The notes under the pieces: generated by a model | The model's database searches: none | The model's input: only the letters and a program-made list of their open reading frames with translations | What the model was told of the DNA's origin: nothing | DNA from: an uncultured Chitinophagales bacterium | GTDB lineage: Bacteria; Bacteroidota; Bacteroidia; Chitinophagales; JAHDHT01 | Assembly (NCBI GenBank): GCA_938023075.1 | Contig: CALHDG010000090.1 | Span: forward strand, 1-50,616 | Direction of reading: 5' to 3' | DNA length: 50,616 nucleotides | In this document: one piece after another, positions 1 through 7,322 of the stretch | How the letters are laid out: the number at the start of each line of letters is the position of its first letter | Numbering within the stretch: the first letter of the stretch is position 1 | Position numbers and translations under genes: made by a program

Positions 1-276
1 CAAATTGACCAGTTTTCAAAGTTAAAATCTAAGGAAGAAAAGGCAGCTTTTTGGGCAGATTTTTCAAACTATTTTGATAATTTATCAGAAAAAGAGCAGA
101 CCAATGTTCAACAAGAATGGAAAACGAATGTAAACCAAATCAATAATCGTTTAAACGAGATTTCCAAACAGTTGAATGAACAAAAGACCATTGAAATTTT
201 TCCAAAAAACAAGGAAGAAACACTTTTGATAGAGAAACTGTTGTTAAAAATGAATGTATCTTATAACCTCAAGTAG
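1..276 (+). CDS. 3' end of a small hypothetical protein (5' end outside window)
   Basis: Frame 1 is open from the first base to a TAG at 274-276 and gives 91 residues with no start in view, so this is a partial gene. The product is charged and helix-prone, with coiled-coil-like runs of K, E, N and Q. It ends in a segment (IEIFPKNKEETLLIEKLL) that resembles the tail of small Bacteroidota proteins found beside toxin genes. The neighbouring higBA pair and broken toxin-antitoxin modules fit an antitoxin or accessory role, but that is inference. No family is recognised with certainty. Confidence 0.5.
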   Translation, partial: QIDQFSKLKSKEEKAAFWADFSNYFDNLSEKEQTNVQQEWKTNVNQINNRLNEISKQLNEQKTIEIFPKNKEETLLIEKLLLKMNVSYNLK

Positions 277-348
277 TTAAGATTTAAGTAAGCCTAAATG
301 CAAAGACACAAAGATTATCTGTTACAAATAGTAGAAATTCAACACTAA

Positions 349-642
349 TCACATCGGCTTTAAATCAAAACTTAATTTTAAGGCATTTGCAATTTTCACA
401 AAATTTGATATTCTGACATCTTCTCCATTTTCAACTCTCGAAATATAAGGTCTTTTCTTTCCTACTCTATTGGCAACTTCTTCCTGGCTTATGCCAAGTT
501 CTAATCTTCTATGCTTTAAAATTTCACTTAAATAATAAGCATAGGCTTCTTCTCTAAATTTTTCACGTTTTTTTGTTCCCCGTTTCCCATATGATTTTGT
601 TAAAATTTCTTCTGCCGTTTTAAACTGTTTAACCTTCTTCAT
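349..642 (-). CDS. higA: HigA-like antitoxin, XRE helix-turn-helix
   Basis: A 97-residue DNA-binding protein with an XRE-type helix-turn-helix at about residues 43-90 (ISQEEVANRVGKKRPYISRVENG is the recognisable core). Antitoxins of this kind neutralise the cognate RelE/HigB-fold toxin and repress their own operon. The start overlaps the end of the upstream toxin gene by 14 bp, and the toxin-first order is the usual higBA arrangement. The N-terminal 40 residues are lysine-rich and may bind the toxin. Both genes look intact, unlike the TA modules just downstream. Helix-turn-helix identity is clear; pairing as HigA rests on context. Confidence 0.8.
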   Translation of the reverse strand: MKKVKQFKTAEEILTKSYGKRGTKKREKFREEAYAYYLSEILKHRRLELGISQEEVANRVGKKRPYISRVENGEDVRISNFVKIANALKLSFDLKPM

Positions 643-973
643 TTTTATATATTTCTAATATTTTCTTTGCAATTTTTACTTGTTTAACGCAATCTTTATT
701 ATCCCTTTTCAAAAAACCATTAAGCAATACAATTTTTGTTGACTGATTAAAATCTTCATTATCTAAAGTAAACAATATTACGCTAATCTGATTTTCAGCT
801 TTAATTTTTAGTTCATAAAATTCTGTATTGACCAGTTTCTCGACAATTGCCTTATGAACAATTTGATGCTCCGTAATAATTTCCAAAACATATTTAAATT
901 TCTTTAGAACACGCTTTGAGCACAACTCTATAAAACTTTCACATTCATTTGAAACAATTATAACTCGCAGCAT
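629..973 (-). CDS. higB: HigB/RelE-type toxin (phage Gp49-like family)
   Basis: A 114-residue protein with the layout of the Gp49/HigB branch of RelE-fold mRNA interferases. It has an N-terminal helical half, a central strand block (FYELKI then VILFTLD), a late strand (KIVLLNGFLKR) and a closing lysine-rich helix. Toxins of this group cleave ribosome-bound mRNA and are held inactive by the antitoxin encoded downstream. The ATG start at 973 is followed by an uninterrupted frame, and the stop lies inside the antitoxin gene, so the two are probably translationally coupled. Family assignment is from pattern, not alignment. Confidence 0.75.
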   Translation of the reverse strand: MLRVIIVSNECESFIELCSKRVLKKFKYVLEIITEHQIVHKAIVEKLVNTEFYELKIKAENQISVILFTLDNEDFNQSTKIVLLNGFLKRDNKDCVKQVKIAKKILEIYKNEEG

Positions 974-1025
974 ACGTAACTAATTAGTTACAAACATAGT
1001 GTAATTATTTCGTTACCACAAATTG

Positions 1026-1150
1026 TCTCATAAATTTAATGCTTGATTTTCGGCACGGAAAATGAACAATTTCGTCTTGTGTTTTCCAACAAAAAAAATT
1101 GGCATCTTGCATAAAAAATATATCAATTGAATTGTTGAAACGAATTATAA
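1026..1150 (+). repeat. Diverged direct repeat, copy 1 of 2 (leader of TA module)
   Basis: This stretch matches 1817-1940 at roughly 85% identity by eye, with shared blocks such as TTGATTTTCGGCAC, GTTTTCCA and TGGCATCTT. It precedes the first antitoxin gene just as copy 2 precedes the second, so it looks like the leader of a duplicated module. Copy 1 breaks off where the DUF433 coding region begins in copy 2. Confidence 0.75.
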
Positions 1151-1194
1151 AACTAATAAAATTAAATTACCTTTAACCTTGAAAGAAAAAGCAA

Positions 1195-1419
1195 ATGGCA
1201 TTTTTAAAACAACAAGTAATTGAAAAATTAGATGACTTAAGTGAAAGCGCTTTACAAGATGTACTAAACTTAATAGAGTTTCAACAAGATACTAAGCCCT
1301 ACAAACTTAGCGCTGAAGAAAAATCTGCAATACAAGAAGGTATTGATGATATTGAAGCAGGCAACCATCATACCAATGAAGCGGTAGAAAAAGAAATGTT
1401 GAAATGCTTAAAAAAGTAG
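1195..1419 (+). CDS. Antitoxin of RelE/ParE-type module 1
   Basis: A 74-residue acidic protein: an N-terminal helical pair (KQQVIEKLDDLSESALQDVLNLIEF) and a C-terminal tail typical of small Bacteroidota antitoxins (EGIDDIEAGNHHTNEAVEKE, then MLKCLKK). Its last 16 bp overlap the ATG of a RelE/ParE toxin reading frame at 1404. The same 16-bp overlap occurs in module 2, so the two share an ancestor. The antitoxin frame is intact although its toxin is interrupted. Function is inferred from gene order and tail pattern. Confidence 0.65.
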   Translation: MAFLKQQVIEKLDDLSESALQDVLNLIEFQQDTKPYKLSAEEKSAIQEGIDDIEAGNHHTNEAVEKEMLKCLKK

Positions 1420-1697
1420 TTTGGTGAAACAAGGCAAAGCGAGGCAGGTCAAATATTTTAGCTTATTGGATTGAAAGAAACCAATCAGAAGTCTACTCCA
1501 CTAAATTAAATCAACTTTTCAGTAAGGCAGTTTTCAACCTTGCAAAATATCCGTTGCCGAGAAGAATTACAGAATTTGAAAAAGTATACGTTGTATTAGT
1601 AAAAGAATACAAAATATTCTTTAAAGAAAATGCCAATACTATTTTTATCCTTATGATTTGGGATGCAAGGCAAGACCCAAGCAGATTAAATTTTTAG
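1404..1697 (+). pseudogene. RelE/ParE-type toxin, interrupted by an in-frame TGA
   Basis: From ATG 1404 one frame runs to TAG 1695-1697 with a single internal stop, TGA at 1425-1427 (codon 8, just after the VVW motif). Past the stop the product is a normal toxin body, ending in strand IFILMIWDARQDPSRLNF, the hallmark RelE/ParE C-terminus (IWDxRQxP). No other lesion is visible over the remaining 90 codons, so the inactivation looks recent or is a sequencing error. Start and overlap mirror module 2, whose toxin reads VIWNKR at the same place. Confidence 0.8.
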
Positions 1698-1816
1698 TAC
1701 AAAAATCTCGAATGCTCGAAGCATCTCAACTCTCGGCAAGATTTATAAAAATCTCACCCCATCTATATTTAAAAAACTAAAGCAAGCATTTGCAATGCAA
1801 CAAACTTAGCCTAAAT

Positions 1817-1940
1817 CTTATAAATTTACTTGTTTGATTTTCGGCACAGACAAAGAGCAATTACGACTTATGTTTTCCACCAAAAAAATGGCATCTTACA
1901 TAAAAATTATATCAATAGAATTATTGAAACGCATTACAAT
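1817..1940 (+). repeat. Diverged direct repeat, copy 2 of 2
   Basis: This is the partner of 1026-1150. It lies upstream of and runs into the truncated DUF433 frame. A second short shared block (AACTAAAGCAAGCAT, near 1774 and 2684) follows toxins 1 and 2, which supports stepwise duplication of a leader-antitoxin-toxin unit. Confidence 0.75.
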
Positions 1941-2085
1941 AGACCCAAAGGTATCGTACGACAAACCCGAATTACGAGGTTTGCGATACCCGGTTGAAAG
2001 CATTTTGGAATACTTAGAAGGAGGAGATACAATTGAAGATTTTTTAACACTTTCATTTAAAAATACTACCTTTATAATCAATTAA
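1834..2085 (+). pseudogene. Truncated DUF433-type antitoxin
   Basis: The 83-residue frame contains the N-terminal half of a DUF433 protein (VapB45-like antitoxin family) at residues 34-69. Core pieces are RITIDPKVSYDKPELRGLRYPV and then ESILEYLEGGDTIEDFL. DUF433 proteins normally continue with a helix resembling 'yP.L..eDI.aAL'; here the frame ends with an unrelated TLSFKNTTFIIN. The gene is therefore probably cut or frameshifted at its 3' end. The N-terminal 20 residues come from the duplicated leader and are unlikely to belong to the domain; a start at ATG 1870 or 1888 is as plausible as 1834. Confidence 0.6.
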
Positions 2086-2090
2086 CTTTG
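2083..2090 (+). promoter_or_regulatory. Candidate -7 box of TA module 2
   Basis: TAACTTTG matches the Bacteroidota -7 consensus TAnnTTTG and lies 11 bp before the antitoxin ATG at 2102. No clear TTG -33 element is present. Confidence 0.3.
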
Positions 2091-2101
2091 AGTTTAAAAA
2101 T

Positions 2102-2356
2102 ATGAGTGCTTTAGAATTAAAAGGTAGACTAATTGATTTAATATCAAGCATAAATGATAAAGACACCTTAAGCAGAATACAAAAATTAGTTGCTGGAGTT
2201 ATTAATGAGTCCATAGATGACCAAAACCTTGAAGACAAATTATCTGAAAGCCAGTTAAAAGAATTGGAATTGTCAATTGAAGAATCTGAAAAAAATGAAA
2301 ACTTGGTAAGTCACGAGGTAGTGTCAGCAAAGTATGCCAAATGGTTGAAAAAGTAA
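2102..2356 (+). CDS. Antitoxin of RelE-type module 2
   Basis: An 84-residue, mostly helical acidic protein ending in LVSHEVVSAKYAKWLKK, the short lysine tail also seen in antitoxin 1. The first 30 residues suggest a dimerising helix pair. It overlaps the toxin ATG (2341) by 16 bp, exactly as in module 1. The frame is intact and the linked toxin is frameshifted. The call rests on the toxin fragment downstream and the architecture, not on a recognised named family. Confidence 0.65.
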   Translation: MSALELKGRLIDLISSINDKDTLSRIQKLVAGVINESIDDQNLEDKLSESQLKELELSIEESEKNENLVSHEVVSAKYAKWLKK

Positions 2357-2636
2357 TTTGGAACAAAAGAGCAAGCAATAAACTCACTAAAATTATTGAT
2401 TATCTGTATGAAGTAGCATCTGAAAAGTAGTACACCAATTTATTGAAAATGTGGATGAGAAAATCAAGTTGATTAAAAAATTTCCAGAAATTGGTAGACC
2501 TTCATCTAAAAGTAAGTCTGTAAGATTTTACAGAATTGACAAGCACAAATTACTGTATTACCGCAAGAAAGGAAAGGCAATAATTATCATCAATATTTTT
2601 GATACGAGACAAAACCCTACTAAAAATCCGTATTGA
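2341..2636 (+). pseudogene. RelE-type toxin, frameshifted
   Basis: The frame from ATG 2341 gives a toxin N-terminus (MVEKVIWNKRASNKLTKIID) and stops at TAG 2428-2430. Moving back one base near 2425-2427 restores a continuous toxin: VVHQFIENVDEKIKLIKKFP, GRPS, KLLYYRKKGKAIIIINIFDTRQNP. The closing IFDTRQNP motif is the RelE/ParE C-terminal signature. One missing base in GAAAAG explains the break. Apart from this the gene looks full length, about 98 codons. Confidence 0.8.
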
Positions 2637-2757
2637 ATCCCAAACTTGATGAAGTTAATTTTATTCTCGCCGAAACTCTTTTTAGAAACTAAAGCAAGCA
2701 TACTGTATCTCTCATAATGGCAATTGAAATCTTCGTATCTATGTAAAAAAGAAAACG

Positions 2758-2983
2758 ATGATAAATCTTCAAGCAGAAAAACTTCGGCTTACTGAGTGGT
2801 TGGTGCAATTGCAAGATATATCGGTTATCCAAACAGATTAAAGCTTTGAAAGAGGAAGAAGCTGAGATAACACCATTAACGGTAGAAGAACTCCACCAAC
2901 GTGCGTTGGATGCTGAGCGTGATATTGCAGAAGGGAATGTAACTCCAATACGAGATATGATGAAAGAAAATTGGAAGGTGTGA
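2758..2983 (+). pseudogene. Antitoxin of TA module 3, frameshifted
   Basis: From ATG 2758 the product begins MINLQAEKLRLTEWLVQLQD and stops at a TAA near 2839. Shifting one base at the CCAAACAG run restores QIKALKEEEAEITPLTVEE and a typical antitoxin tail ending ENWKV at TGA 2981-2983. The start (short helix, EWL, QLQD) and the C-terminal toxin-binding region (LHQRALDAERDIAEGN) match a common Bacteroidota antitoxin type. An extra A in a short A-run is the simplest cause. The stop codon overlaps the GTG of the toxin. Confidence 0.75.
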
Positions 2984-3233
2984 ATATTGTTATAACGGCA
3001 AATGCAAAGAGGCGTTTAAGGCAAATCTTCAATTATTATTGTGACAAAGACCTACCAGCAGTAGCTTTACGGGTCAGAACTTCTATAGAAAACAGGATTT
3101 TATATTTAGAGAAATTACCAAGCTTGGGCACAAGCATAAAATCATACAAGTGAACCTGTTCACTTATTGTAGTAAAGTGGCAATGCTTTTGTTGACACAA
3201 TGGAACAGCAATTGTTTTACTACCGAAACTTAA
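2980..3233 (+). pseudogene. RelE/ParE toxin of TA module 3, frameshifted near its 3' end
   Basis: GTG 2980 overlaps the antitoxin stop by four bases and gives NIVITANAKRRLRQIFNYY, a classic ParE/RelE N-terminus, then NRILYLEKLPSLG. The frame ends at TGA 3151. In another frame the sequence continues as KIIQVNLFTYCSKVAMLLLT then QWNSN, which lines up with the usual 'LLxLWDxRQ' ending. A frameshift around 3134 is therefore likely, and the catalytic C-terminus is also degraded. The 3' third (3134-3231) recurs at 47454-47551 in inverted orientation. Confidence 0.7.
3134..3231 (+). repeat. 98-bp inverted long-range repeat, copy 1
   Basis: This segment equals the reverse complement of 47454-47551 with 8 mismatches in 98 positions and no gaps (about 92% identity, counted by eye). 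It corresponds to the toxin 3' end plus the block TACTACCGAAACTT at 3218-3231. Confidence 0.9.
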
Positions 3234-3304
3234 GTTAATAAAGCCATGCTGGTTGAAAATTATTTCTTCATTTTTGCGATGGTTGTTAAAGCGGAAGAGC
3301 GCAC

Positions 3305-3540
3305 TGCTTTGGTTTAGCTTTTTACTTTTATGGACAAGATTATGCCTGAATTTGGAGAGTGGCAGAGGTTTTAGAATATGGAATGGTTGGAATTAACACC
3401 GAAATGATTTCTACAAGTGTTGCTCCTTTGCTGAGCTAAAGAAAGCAGTTTTGGAAGAGCGGGTTCAAAGTATGGGATTGACGATTACGTTTATATTAAA
3501 TATGTGTGATGGGGTGGAATGGAGTTAAGTGAAACTTTAA
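3305..3540 (+). pseudogene. gabD: Decayed 3' end of succinate-semialdehyde dehydrogenase gene
   Basis: From 3308 one frame reads FGLAFYFYGQDYA, stop, IWRVAEVLEYGMVGINTEM, ISTSVAP. After a frameshift near 3430 it continues KESSFGRAGSKYGIDDYVYI, KYV, stop, WGGM. This is the well-known C-terminus of NAD(P)-dependent succinate-semialdehyde dehydrogenase (aldehyde dehydrogenase family; GLAAYFYSRD...IWRVAEALEYGMVGIN...GREGSKYGIDDYLEIKYVC). Two in-frame stops and one frameshift lie within about 75 codons, and the catalytic domain is missing. It is a remnant and cannot be functional. Confidence 0.85.
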
Positions 3541-3640
3541 AAAATTAAAACTCAAATAACAAGCAAAATAAAATTGAAAAAGGGAAATATTGACTAATCT
3601 TCGGGCATTGTTACCTATCTGTACCTTGTTTTATTAATTG

Positions 3641-3648
3641 TATCTTTG
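3641..3648 (+). promoter_or_regulatory. Candidate -7 box upstream of the AhpD-like gene
   Basis: TATCTTTG fits TAnnTTTG and lies 42 bp before the ATG at 3691, leaving room for a leader. The matching TTG -33 element is not at the usual spacing. Confidence 0.4.
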
Positions 3649-3690
3649 CAGTGTTAAAATAATTACAATAAATTTTAAAATAGTAAAACA

Positions 3691-4236
3691 ATGGTAGAGA
3701 CAAACACAACCTTAAACGTGCCTACAAGGGAAGAAGTATCGGAAACTAATCAAGCTATTTTCGACAACTTGAAAGGGGCTTTAGGCTTTGTACCAAACAT
3801 ATATGCGGCTATGGCACATTCTGATAATGCTTTAAAAAATTATTTAGATTTTTCAAACGCCAAAACTTCATTTTCTAAAAAAGAGAAAGAGGTAATAGAT
3901 TTAGCGATTAGCCAAGTGAATGGATGTAGATATTGTCAAGCAGCACATACTGCTATTTCGAAAATGAATGGTTTTACAGATGAACAAATTATTGAGCTCA
4001 GAAAAGGTGGTGCCAGTTGGGATGGCAAGTTGAATACATTAGCCAACATTTCGAAAGCAATAGCTGAAAAAAGGGGAAGGATAAGTGAGGAACTCAAGCA
4101 GGCATTTTTTAGTGCTGGGTATACTAAAGAAAATTTTGTTGACTTGGTAATTGCTGCGGGAATCATAAATATTACCAATACTTTTCATAATTTGACTGAA
4201 CTAGAAATTGACTTTCCTATAGCTGCAGAAATTTAG
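3691..4236 (+). CDS. Carboxymuconolactone decarboxylase-family (AhpD-like) protein
   Basis: A 181-residue all-helical protein of the AhpD/CMD fold, with the redox motif C79-R-Y-C82 and H86 in the context VNGCRYCQAAHTA. In AhpD-type proteins this CxxC pair plus histidine supports thiol-dependent peroxide reduction. The enzyme acts in the cytoplasm; no signal peptide is present. It is followed after 33 bp by an OsmC-family gene and then a terminator, so the two form a likely peroxide/thiol-stress operon. Substrate and electron donor cannot be read from sequence. Confidence 0.85.
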   Translation: MVETNTTLNVPTREEVSETNQAIFDNLKGALGFVPNIYAAMAHSDNALKNYLDFSNAKTSFSKKEKEVIDLAISQVNGCRYCQAAHTAISKMNGFTDEQIIELRKGGASWDGKLNTLANISKAIAEKRGRISEELKQAFFSAGYTKENFVDLVIAAGIINITNTFHNLTELEIDFPIAAEI

Positions 4237-4269
4237 TAATTTTTTAAATCAGATTAAATAGGTGATAAA

Positions 4270-4680
4270 ATGGCAACAGAAATAAACATTAAGAATATCA
4301 ACATAGGTTACCAATCCATTATTAGCAACGGAAAGCATACCATTGTTGGAGACGAACCGGTAGAGGTAAAGGGAACAGATTTGGGTATGACGCCACCGGA
4401 ATTGGTTTTGGCAGGTATATCAATGTGCAAAGTGGCAACCATTCGCAATGTTGCCAGAAGAAAGAATATTGAAATACGAGATGTGGATGCGCAATTGAGT
4501 CAAGTTGTGAAACGCCAGGAAGATGGTTCGTTTGTTACGGAAGTTCAATCAGCCATTAAAATTGAAGGCGATATTTCGGACGAGCAAAAGAAGATGTTGA
4601 TTGCCGAAGCAGATAACTGTTATGTAACTCGCTTAGTAAAAGGTGATTGGGTAATGCAAAATTCTACTGAACTTAACTAA
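4270..4680 (+). CDS. OsmC/Ohr-family protein
   Basis: A 136-residue protein with the OsmC layout: an N-terminal strand meander, the helix ISMCKVATIRNVARRK with the first redox cysteine (C53), and the second cysteine C117 in ADNCYVTRL. In OsmC and Ohr this pair reduces organic or inorganic peroxides. The motif DLGMTPPELVLAGISMC is the family's typical entry to the central helix. Co-transcription with the AhpD-like gene just upstream is likely, and a strong terminator follows 31 bp after the stop. Whether it is OsmC-like, Ohr-like or another subgroup is not resolved. Confidence 0.85.
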   Translation: MATEINIKNINIGYQSIISNGKHTIVGDEPVEVKGTDLGMTPPELVLAGISMCKVATIRNVARRKNIEIRDVDAQLSQVVKRQEDGSFVTEVQSAIKIEGDISDEQKKMLIAEADNCYVTRLVKGDWVMQNSTELN

Positions 4681-4711
4681 TAGCGGTTTCATTTTTTGGG
4701 ATTATGAAACT

Positions 4712-4745
4712 AAAGACCGTCAATTAAGTTGATGGTCTTTTTTTT
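4712..4745 (+). terminator. Rho-independent terminator after the OsmC gene
   Basis: AAAGACC-G-TCAA pairs with TTGA-T-GGTCTTT around a short loop and is followed by a run of T. It closes the AhpD-like/OsmC operon. Confidence 0.85.
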
Positions 4746-4892
4746 GTGTGCAAACTCCTGACTCCTAACTATAAATTTTTGCTATTAGCAGTTTAGTTCG
4801 TAAAATAATGTACTGTTTTTCCATTTAGATTTATTAGAGAACTGAGAAAACGATTTGAAATGTCATCTTAAAAAAATACTTTTATTTGTTAT

Positions 4893-6227
4893 TTAAATCA
4901 ATCCCCGGCTTTTCAACTCTAAGTATTTATTGATGGTGTTTAGTGTTAAATCATCAGGAGCAGTTAAGATGGTTTGTATACCGTTTTTATTTAACTCTTT
5001 TACTATTTGTCGTTTTTCGTAAGCAAATTTTTCTGCGATGGTGTTGATGTAAATATCTTCTAAGGTATTGGCTTTTTGTTGACTGATAGTTTCTATACCG
5101 GTGTTTTTGAAAAAAACGACCACCAATAAATGAAATCGATTAATGATACGCAAATAGGGTAGTTGTCTCTTTAATCCACTCATACTATTAAAATTGGTAT
5201 ATAAAATGAGCAGGCTTCTACGTTTTATATTTTTTCTAACAAAGGCATATACTTTGCTAAAATCACTTTCTAAAAAATTGGTTTTTTCTTTGTATAAGAT
5301 TTCTAAAATGCTTTTGAGTTGCTTTATTCTATTGTCTGGTTTTAAAAATGAATCGGGTTGATGGTTGAAACTAAGCAAGCCCGCCTTGTCTTGTTTTTTA
5401 ATAATAATATTGCTGAGCACCAAGCTGGCATTAATGGCGTAATCTAACAAAGTCATTTCATTAAAGGGGGAACGCATCAGTCTCCCCTTGTCAATTAGGT
5501 TATAAATATGTTGTGATTTTTCATCTTCATACTGGTTAACCATTAATTGATTTTTACGGGCAGTTGCCTTCCAATTAATGGTTCTTATATCATTGCCTAA
5601 GGTATATTCTTTTATTTGTTCAAACTCGCTGCTTTGTCCAATTTTTCTAATCTTTTTCAAACCCAATTCTGCATTAGGATTCACAAAAGCCATCAACTCG
5701 TATTGGTGCATTTGTATAATGGAAGGATACACCGGAATTTCGCGATTGGCTTCAAAACGAAAGCGGCGTTTAGCCAATCTCAAAAAACCACTCACATAAA
5801 TATTAATCCATTTAAACGTGTATGTTCCGCGTTTCACCGGTCGTAAAGTATAGGCAATATTTTTTTCTTCTAAGGTGTCTATATCGGCTTCAAATTGGGT
5901 ATCTCTTATTTGAAATTGAATGGGTACTTCATCAATCACTTCTACTTTTACCGGAAAGCGATAAAAATTTTTGACCGAAAGTACTATGTTATTCTCATCT
6001 CCAATACTCAATTTATCCGCTACTTGCCGTTTGGCTTCTATCCCTTTTTTTACATTAAACAGCACCATAATATCGGTTATAAAAACCAAAACGAAAGCGA
6101 CCAATAGTAACTGCGGTATAAAAAATAAAATAGGAAAAATGTAAGCCACTACAAATAGTAAAACAATTACAATTAGGAGGATAAAAAAATAGCGACTTAG
6201 AAAAAGATCTTTGAATAGTTGTATCAC
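4893..6227 (-). CDS. DUF58 domain membrane protein
   Basis: A 444-residue protein. Two adjacent N-terminal transmembrane segments (residues about 12-55) precede a beta-rich region (60-160) and the DUF58 core with its conserved RTINWKATAR stretch (about residues 215-225) and the following LMVNQYEDE. DUF58 proteins are vWA-like partners of MoxR AAA ATPases and are usually encoded next to them, as here (moxR lies 35 bp upstream). The start is GTG at 6227. The pair is thought to act in cell-envelope assembly or maturation of partner proteins; the target is unknown. It is the last gene of the minus-strand cluster. Confidence 0.85.
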   Translation of the reverse strand: MIQLFKDLFLSRYFFILLIVIVLLFVVAYIFPILFFIPQLLLVAFVLVFITDIMVLFNVKKGIEAKRQVADKLSIGDENNIVLSVKNFYRFPVKVEVIDEVPIQFQIRDTQFEADIDTLEEKNIAYTLRPVKRGTYTFKWINIYVSGFLRLAKRRFRFEANREIPVYPSIIQMHQYELMAFVNPNAELGLKKIRKIGQSSEFEQIKEYTLGNDIRTINWKATARKNQLMVNQYEDEKSQHIYNLIDKGRLMRSPFNEMTLLDYAINASLVLSNIIIKKQDKAGLLSFNHQPDSFLKPDNRIKQLKSILEILYKEKTNFLESDFSKVYAFVRKNIKRRSLLILYTNFNSMSGLKRQLPYLRIINRFHLLVVVFFKNTGIETISQQKANTLEDIYINTIAEKFAYEKRQIVKELNKNGIQTILTAPDDLTLNTINKYLELKSRGLI

Positions 6228-6262
6228 AAGTAATTATTAATCTATAATTTATTAATTTTAAA

Positions 6263-7243
6263 TTATCGCGGCACTTCAATATGTTCAATTAAGTTATTGA
6301 TAATATCTGTTTGACTAAAGCCTTCCATTTCTTTTTCGGCAGACAAAATAATCCGGTGATTTAACACGGGTTTAGCTACATATTGAATATCATCGGGGGT
6401 AACAAAATCTCTGTTCTGAATAGCAGCATAAGCTTTACTGGCATTTAAAATTGCTAAACTAGCTCGCGGTGAAGCCCCAATAAAAATATCACCTGAGTTG
6501 CGTGTAGCGTTTACTATTTCGGCAATGTACTTAATTAAGTTTGGTTCAAGGTGTATTTGATTAACGGCGTTTTGATACTCCTGTAAAGCCGCTTGATTTA
6601 TAAATGATTGAATGCTGTTCAAATCAATCACATTCCTTAGTTCATGAAAACGTGTAATGATTGCCGTTTCTTCTTCTAAAGTAGGATAATCTAAAATGAG
6701 TTTAAACAGAAAACGATCTAACTGTGCTTCGGGTAATCGATAAGTACCTTCGTGGTCAATTGGGTTTTGAGTAGCCAACACCATAAAAGGGGCTTCCATG
6801 TTAAACACCTTTCCTTCAATGGTAATTTGCCGTTCTTCCATAACTTCAAATAAAGCAGCTTGCGTTTTTGCCGGTGAACGGTTAATTTCATCTATTAAAA
6901 TAATATTAGAAAAAATGGGACCGGGCTTAAACTCAAACTCCGATTGATTCATATTAAATACCGAAGTGCCCAAAATATCAGAAGGCATTAAATCGGGTGT
7001 AAATTGTATACGCGAAAAACCGGAAGCAATAGTTTTTGCCAACAGTTTAGCCATTAAAGTTTTGGCAACGCCGGGTACGCCTTCTAACAAAACGTGTCCT
7101 CCGCTAAGTAAGGCAACTATCAGCAAATCGATCGTGTCTTCTTTTCCAATAATTATTTTGCCCAACTCCGTTTTTATTTGTAGAGCGGCTTGTTGTAGTT
7201 GACTTAAGTCAATCCGGTTTTGAAATTCTATGTTTGTATCCAT
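6263..7243 (-). CDS. MoxR-family AAA+ ATPase
   Basis: A 326-residue cytoplasmic AAA+ ATPase with Walker A GVPGVAKT (residues 55-62), Walker B IILIDE (114-119) followed by INRSPAKTQAALFEVMEE, sensor 1 VLATQNP and the C-terminal lid domain. These are the diagnostic MoxR motifs. MoxR proteins act as chaperone-like ATPases together with vWA/DUF58 partners; the DUF58 gene follows directly. Length is normal for the family. ATG 7243 is the only good start. In related clusters this gene sits next to the DUF4350 gene, but here an arylsulfotransferase-like gene intervenes. Confidence 0.92.
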   Translation of the reverse strand: MDTNIEFQNRIDLSQLQQAALQIKTELGKIIIGKEDTIDLLIVALLSGGHVLLEGVPGVAKTLMAKLLAKTIASGFSRIQFTPDLMPSDILGTSVFNMNQSEFEFKPGPIFSNIILIDEINRSPAKTQAALFEVMEERQITIEGKVFNMEAPFMVLATQNPIDHEGTYRLPEAQLDRFLFKLILDYPTLEEETAIITRFHELRNVIDLNSIQSFINQAALQEYQNAVNQIHLEPNLIKYIAEIVNATRNSGDIFIGASPRASLAILNASKAYAAIQNRDFVTPDDIQYVAKPVLNHRIILSAEKEMEGFSQTDIINNLIEHIEVPR

Positions 7244-7322
7244 TAATGGCTTATCGTTTCTTTTTTTTAAATGTTTTTTGTTTGATTTTTCGATGTGTTC
7301 AAAATGTCTTTACTATGAAATA

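Noticed and set aside
1422-1427. TGG-TGA in toxin 1 as a hint that TGA codes for an amino acid (recoding or code 4).
   Set aside because: Intact genes here end normally at TGA (for example gtrA at 48508-48510), and the neighbouring toxins are broken by frameshifts. Plain pseudogenisation is simpler.
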